The notes below the pieces were generated by a model. The model did not search any database. It saw nothing but the letters and a program-made list of their open reading frames with translations, and was not told the origin of the DNA. From a bacterium (GTDB lineage: Bacteria; Ratteibacteria; UBA8468; B48-G9; JAFGKM01): a stretch of DNA of 8,960 nt. Location of the stretch: positions 1 to 8,960 of the forward strand of contig JALNXB010000070.1 in the NCBI GenBank assembly GCA_023230585.1, written 5' to 3'. Of the stretch, positions 6,146-8,960 are shown piece after piece (position 1 is the stretch's first letter; every line of letters starts with the position of its first letter). The position numbers and the translations under genes are program-made.

Positions 6146-7143
6146 ACAAGTGCAACTCTTTTTACACTGTTTCACTAAACCCTTCTATTGACTACTCTTT
6201 TTATTTATCTGATGAAATTTTGTATGACGATATAAACAGAGTAAAAGAGACTTTAGTAAACGCTGGAGGTAAAGGACTTAACGTTGCAAGAATGCTCACA
6301 AAACTACACTGTAAATGTGTAGCAATCACTTTTCTTGGTGGGGAGAATGGAGAAAAACTTGAAACCCTTTTAAATCAAGAAGGTGTTGAATATATAAATA
6401 TAAAAATTAAAGAAAACGTACGAAGTGTATATAATTTTTTTAGCAAAGAGAAGGTTTTAAGGTTTAATGAAACAGGACCAAAAATCTCACATTCTGAAAA
6501 GAATAAGTTATTCAAACTGTTTGATAATATAAACCTTAACAGCGGAGATATTCTTGTAATTTCGGGAAGCCTACCTGCTGGGATAGGAACAAAGATATAT
6601 CCTCAGATAATAAAATTAGCAAAAGATAAAGGGGTTTATACTGTTCTTGATTCAGACCGAGAAGCGTTTAAGGAAGGTATTAAAGAAATTCCAGATATAA
6701 TAAAACCTAATCTATGGGAACTCGAGAGGGTTTCTCAACAAAAAATAAGTACCCCTGAAACTTTATACAACATACTGGAAAACCTTTGTAAAAAAGGTAT
6801 CTCTGCCATTCTTCTTACACTCGGTAGCAAAGGAGCTCTATACTTTTCTGTCGACTATATCTACTATGCTTCTGTACCAAAAACAAGAGTGGAAAGCACT
6901 GTTGGTTGTGGAGACACTTTTCTTGCGGGGTACCTTTCTGGTGTTTACAAAGGAGAACCTACTGGTAAATGTCTCCGACTTGCTGCTGCCTCTGGCACAG
7001 CAAAAGTTATGATTAAAGGTACTCTTATGCCTTCCGATAAAGAAATTACTCAAATATATAAAGAAATTAAAGTTAAGCAGGTGAAAAAAGAAGAGTTTTT
7101 AAGACTCTTTAAAGATATTTTGGCTACCCCTGAATCTCTTTAA
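6142..7143 (+). CDS. 1-phosphofructokinase/tagatose-6-phosphate kinase-type PfkB kinase (FruK/LacC-like)
   Basis: A cytoplasmic ATP-dependent kinase of the FruK/LacC branch of the PfkB family, which normally turns fructose 1-phosphate or tagatose 6-phosphate into the bisphosphate. Of 333 residues, the last 20-25 extend past the usual 310. The branch-specific N-terminus TVSLNPSIDY is at 9-18, GGKGLNVAR at 42-50, SGSLPAG at 141-147, KPNLWEL at 188-194 and STVGCGDTFLAGYLSG at 252-267, with Asp258 the catalytic base. Cys replaces the usual Ala of GAGD, as in the kinase at 2184-3128. The start codon overlaps the membrane-protein stop by 4 nt (ATGA) and has no strong Shine-Dalgarno, implying translational coupling. 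The bisphosphate product would suit the class II aldolase encoded divergently. Which phosphosugar is used cannot be decided. Confidence 0.9.
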   Translation: MNKCNSFYTVSLNPSIDYSFYLSDEILYDDINRVKETLVNAGGKGLNVARMLTKLHCKCVAITFLGGENGEKLETLLNQEGVEYINIKIKENVRSVYNFFSKEKVLRFNETGPKISHSEKNKLFKLFDNINLNSGDILVISGSLPAGIGTKIYPQIIKLAKDKGVYTVLDSDREAFKEGIKEIPDIIKPNLWELERVSQQKISTPETLYNILENLCKKGISAILLTLGSKGALYFSVDYIYYASVPKTRVESTVGCGDTFLAGYLSGVYKGEPTGKCLRLAAASGTAKVMIKGTLMPSDKEITQIYKEIKVKQVKKEEFLRLFKDILATPESL

Positions 7144-7168
7144 GAACATTAAAAAATAAGGAAAAATT

Positions 7169-7927
7169 ATGGTAAAACTAAAAACTATAGTAGATTTTTT
7201 GGATACTGAACTTAAAATTAAATATTTTGAAGACGCTTCTCACAACGGCCTACAAGTAGAAAACTCTGGGAATATTAAGAAGGTATGTGTTGGTGTTGAC
7301 GCATCACTTGAGTTTTTTACTCTTGCTTCTAAAGAAGATGCCGACCTTCTTATTTGTCATCACGGTTTAAGTTGGAAAGATTCTTTAAAAAGAATAACAG
7401 GTATGAACTATAACAGACTAAAGTTTTTGATAGAAAATGATATTGCTTTATATGCTGCCCATCTACCTTTAGATGCTCATCCAGAGTTGGGGAACAATAT
7501 CCAGATATGTGAAAAACTTGGATTAAGAAATATAGAACAGTTCGGAAATTATAATAATATGCTCTTAGGGTTTACCGGCACTCTCCCCACTTCTTTAAAC
7601 CTAAAAGAGTTTAAGCAACTTGTATCTAAATCAATTGGTAAAATAGTTGGCACAATGGATTTTGGTAAAACAAAGGTTAGTTCTGTGGCAGTTGTTTCAG
7701 GTGGTGCTGCCTCAAACATACTTGAAGCAGCAGAGTTGGGTATAGATGTTTTTTTAACAGGTGAACCAGAACTAACAGCATACCATATTGCCCAAGAATG
7801 CAGGATAAATGCAGTTTTTGCAGGCCATTACTCTACAGAAGTTTTTGGAGTGAAGGCAGTTGCGCGTCTTTTGCAAGAAGAATTTTCAATTAAAGCAGAA
7901 TTTATAGATACAAAAACCCCTTTTTAA
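7169..7927 (+). CDS. Nif3-like dinuclear metal-centre protein (YbgI family)
   Basis: A 252-residue NIF3-family protein. Homologues form toroidal hexamers with a two-metal site. Their molecular function is unsettled; GTP cyclohydrolase I type 2 is a common but weakly founded name. Visible ligands are the HHGLSWK motif with His64-His65, AAHLPLDAHPELGNN with Asp102, and GHYSTEVFG with His220 and Glu224. The N-terminal HNGLQV at 25-30 and SGGAASNILEAAELGIDVFLTGE around 177-199 are also typical. The length is that of the short form, without the PII-like insert seen in longer bacterial members. A TAAGGA ribosome binding site (7157-7162) lies 6 nt before the ATG. The gap after the kinase is 25 bp, so cotranscription is likely, although no functional link to sugar use is evident. 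Confidence 0.95.
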   Translation: MVKLKTIVDFLDTELKIKYFEDASHNGLQVENSGNIKKVCVGVDASLEFFTLASKEDADLLICHHGLSWKDSLKRITGMNYNRLKFLIENDIALYAAHLPLDAHPELGNNIQICEKLGLRNIEQFGNYNNMLLGFTGTLPTSLNLKEFKQLVSKSIGKIVGTMDFGKTKVSSVAVVSGGAASNILEAAELGIDVFLTGEPELTAYHIAQECRINAVFAGHYSTEVFGVKAVARLLQEEFSIKAEFIDTKTPF

Positions 7928-7958
7928 CCCATCTCTTGTTTCCATAAACGAATTTATA

Positions 7959-7987
7959 TTGACGTTAGATAAATAGAGTGGTATTAT
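7959..7987 (+). promoter_or_regulatory. Predicted sigma70 promoter of the toxin-antitoxin operon
   Basis: TTGACG (7959-7964) and TATTAT (7982-7987) are exactly 17 bp apart, the clearest promoter match in the window. Transcription would begin near 7994, inside the palindrome at 7987-8001, about 34 nt before the antitoxin start. Binding there would block the promoter, fitting autorepression. Confidence 0.65.
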
Positions 7988-8001
7988 ATTACCGGGTAAT
8001 A
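7987..8001. promoter_or_regulatory. Palindromic operator candidate for the antitoxin
   Basis: TATTACCGGGTAATA is a perfect inverted repeat with 7-nt arms around a central G. It shares one base with the -10 box and spans the expected transcription start. A longer outer match, GTATTA at 7981-7986 with TAATAC at 7997-8002, shows repeated GTATTA/ATTAC half-sites. Ribbon-helix-helix antitoxins commonly bind such sites cooperatively and repress their own operon. Its GC-containing core makes chance less likely than for the AT-only palindrome at 4149. Confidence 0.55.
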
Positions 8002-8027
8002 CAAAAAAAGAAAAAGGGAGTTATAAA

Positions 8028-8276
8028 ATGAGGACAAGAGAAGTTATGACGATTTCTTTGTCTGCGTCTCTTTTGAAAGAAATTGAGGAACGAGCAGAAA
8101 AAGAAGGTAGAAACAAAAGTCAGATGGTAAGAGATGCTTTAATAAAATATCTTGCTGATAAAAGATGGCAGGAATATAGGCAACAACTAACCTTGAAAGC
8201 TCGTGCTCTTGGATTTTATACAGAAGAAGATGTAGAAAATATGGTAGATGATATAAGAGACGAAAATAATGATTAA
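8028..8276 (+). CDS. Ribbon-helix-helix (CopG/VapB-type) antitoxin
   Basis: An 82-residue DNA-binding antitoxin, the usual size. Residues 6-43 form a ribbon-helix-helix domain: strand MTISLSASLLKEIEERA, then the turn EGRNKSQMVRDALIKYL. The C-terminal part, with RWQEYRQQLTLKARALGFYTEEDVENMVDDIR, is of the kind that wraps and neutralises a PIN toxin; this role is inferred from the family. An AAGGGAG Shine-Dalgarno (8014-8020) lies 7 nt before the ATG. A second Met at residue 7 lacks such a site, so 8028 is preferred. It overlaps the toxin gene by 8 nt, and the palindrome at 7987-8001 upstream is its probable binding site. Confidence 0.88.
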   Translation: MRTREVMTISLSASLLKEIEERAEKEGRNKSQMVRDALIKYLADKRWQEYRQQLTLKARALGFYTEEDVENMVDDIRDENND

Positions 8277-8679
8277 GATTGTTTGTGATACCAATATATA
8301 TCTTTCTTCTCTTATTAGCACTGAAGGCCCCCCTGACGAGCTTCTCTCCCTTGCAAGAAAGGAAAAAATTGTTATATATATATCATCTTTTATAATAAGT
8401 GAAATTGAGCAAGTATTGCAAAAAAAAATATTAATGGAAAAAACGGTAATCCAAGGAGTTATAAAAGAAATAAGAGGTTTTACCCAACTTGTTACTCCTA
8501 AGGTTACTGTAGAAATAATAAAAAAGAAGGTATCAGATAACCGTATTCTTGAATGTGCTATTGAAGCAAATGCAGATTTCCTTGTTTCGGGGGATAAAAA
8601 ATATCTTTTGCCTCTTAAAAAACATAAAAAGATCAAAATAGTATCTCCTGCAGAATTTTTGAAAACTACCAACCTGTAA
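8269..8679 (+). CDS. PIN-domain toxin, putative ribonuclease (TIGR00305/COG1569-like)
   Basis: A 136-residue PIN-domain protein, normal length. PIN toxins are Mg-dependent ribonucleases that cut RNA to slow growth. Acidic active-site residues are in place: Asp7 in KIVCDTNIYLS, Glu45 or Glu47 in SSFIISEIEQVL, Asp90 in SDNRILECAIEANADFLVSGD, and Asp109 closing that motif, followed by KKYLLPL and a C-terminal KIVSPAEFL. The DNRILECA/ADFLVSGD pattern points to the 'putative toxin-antitoxin component, PIN family' group rather than classic VapC. All acidic positions are intact, so it is probably active. Its ATG lies within the antitoxin's last codons (8-nt overlap) and has only a weak ribosome site, so synthesis depends on antitoxin translation. 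Confidence 0.9.
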   Translation: MIKIVCDTNIYLSSLISTEGPPDELLSLARKEKIVIYISSFIISEIEQVLQKKILMEKTVIQGVIKEIRGFTQLVTPKVTVEIIKKKVSDNRILECAIEANADFLVSGDKKYLLPLKKHKKIKIVSPAEFLKTTNL

Positions 8680-8703
8680 ATTTTAACCAAATTATCTTCC
8701 CAT

Positions 8704-8767
8704 TTCCTTTTTCGCCTTCGGCGAGATTGCCACGCTAAAAAACAGCTCGCAAAGACGGAATGGGGGG
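8704..8767. repeat. Dispersed palindromic repeat, copy 1
   Basis: Positions 8704-8730 are identical over 27 nt to 8934-8960. The copy contains the hairpin TCGCCTTCGGCGA (8712-8724: 5-bp stem, TTC loop), followed by GAGATTGCCACG and GCTCGCAAAGAC. The latter resemble the 'GAGATTGCCACG...CTCGCAATGAC' intergenic repeat that I have seen in many bacterial genomes (recollection, not searched). The end GGAATGGGGG (8757-8766) is the reverse complement of CCCCCATTCC at 8928-8937, so the whole element looks like an imperfect inverted repeat. It lies right behind the toxin gene and is noncoding. Confidence 0.7.
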
Positions 8768-8798
8768 ATATTTCTTTGCACTACACTTGACTAAGACG

Positions 8799-8837
8799 AA
8801 GGTCAGACCTCCGCAGAAAACACCGAGGACCGACCTT
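8799..8837. repeat. Imperfect inverted repeat within the repeat-rich spacer
   Basis: AAGGTCAGACCTC (8799-8811) pairs with GAGGACCGACCTT (8825-8837) at 11 of 13 positions around a 13-nt loop. The left arm alone also contains the small palindrome AGGTCAGACCT. It is followed by ACTCGCAATGACAATC (8842-8857), a partial second match to the CTCGCAATGAC end of the dispersed repeat. This looks like repeats inserted into or beside each other. No T-tract follows, so it is not a clear terminator. Confidence 0.5.
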
Positions 8838-8868
8838 AATCACTCGCAATGACAATCTTCCTTATTTG

Positions 8869-8913
8869 CCTCTCCCCTTGAGGGAGAGGATGCAAGGTGA
8901 GGGGGGCTTTTTT
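8869..8913. repeat. CCTCTCCC...GGGAGAGG palindromic repeat, possible terminator for the toxin operon
   Basis: CCTCTCCC (8869-8876) and GGGAGAGG (8882-8889) form a perfect 8-bp stem with a 5-nt loop. An 18-nt tail, ATGCAAGGTGAGGGGGGC, separates it from six T residues (8908-8913). Stem, loop and GGTGAGGGGG tail resemble a widespread intergenic repeat (from memory). As a terminator it is weak, because the T-run is not directly behind the stem; it is nevertheless the only such candidate downstream of the toxin. Confidence 0.5.
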
Positions 8914-8927
8914 CTTTTATGTCTTTT

Positions 8928-8960
8928 CCCCCATTCCTTTTTCGCCTTCGGCGAGATTGC
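8928..8960. repeat. Dispersed palindromic repeat, copy 2, cut by the window end
   Basis: From 8934 to the last base, this is identical to 8704-8730, a 230-bp offset. The preceding CCCCCATTCC (8928-8937) matches the inverted end of copy 1. Only the first part of the element is visible; whether the rest of copy 1 is also repeated lies outside the window. Confidence 0.7.

Larger units (their letters stand above)
8680..8960. other. 281-bp noncoding, repeat-filled spacer downstream of the toxin-antitoxin pair
   Basis: This stretch has no supported gene on either strand. It is clearly richer in G and C than the coding DNA around it. It consists almost entirely of the four repeat elements listed separately, joined by short AT-rich links. 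Such clusters often mark sites where dispersed repeats accumulate. No tRNA, attachment site or transposase remnant was recognised. Confidence 0.7.

Noticed and set aside
8187..8690. 167-residue open frame on the - strand opposite the toxin-antitoxin genes
   Set aside because: It is antisense to two well-supported genes, shows no recognisable domain and has Ile/Phe/Ser-rich composition expected from the complement of Lys-rich AT-rich coding DNA.
8699..8960. CRISPR array
   Set aside because: Only two repeat copies with over 200 bp between them, the interval is itself made of other repeats, and no cas gene is nearby.

Overview
This 8,960-base AT-rich window is bacterial. It holds compact gene clusters of carbohydrate metabolism and thiamine salvage, then a Nif3 gene, a toxin-antitoxin pair and a repeat-filled spacer. 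A DUF6785/DUF6784-type polytopic membrane protein, a CBM9-like domain, two PfkB kinases sharing an uncommon GCGD active-site motif, and GC-richer dispersed palindromic repeats together suggest an uncultivated heterotrophic lineage of the PVC/Omnitrophota kind. That placement is inference from gene content, not a phylogenetic result.

Layout. (1) Positions 1-693, + strand: the C-terminal end of a larger protein whose CBM9-like carbohydrate-binding domain appears broken across three reading frames. (2) Positions 4047 down to 721, - strand: a four-gene operon of class II ketose-bisphosphate aldolase, PfkB sugar kinase, thiM and thiE, with 10-bp and 24-bp gaps and a 1-nt stop/start overlap. (3) Positions 4048-4243: an AT-rich divergent promoter region with good sigma70-type promoters in both directions and two operator-like 15-mers. 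(4) Positions 4244-7927, + strand: a DUF6785-like membrane protein, an overlapping FruK/LacC-type sugar-phosphate kinase and a Nif3-family protein. (5) Positions 7959-8679: a ribbon-helix-helix antitoxin and PIN-domain toxin with their own promoter and an exact palindrome at the predicted transcription start. (6) Positions 8680-8960: noncoding DNA built of several dispersed repeats, including a 27-nt direct repeat whose second copy runs off the window.

How the genes may work together: the two divergent arms around 4048-4243 look like one sugar-use locus. The membrane protein could bring in a substrate. The two PfkB kinases could phosphorylate a sugar and then a sugar phosphate, and the class II aldolase could cleave the resulting ketose bisphosphate to triose phosphates. 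The substrate cannot be read from sequence alone. ThiM and ThiE salvage the thiazole half of thiamine and join it to HMP pyrophosphate. No thiD and no TPP riboswitch lie in the window, so control of these two genes by the upstream sugar-gene promoter is the simplest reading. No mobile element, tRNA, rRNA or CRISPR array was seen.
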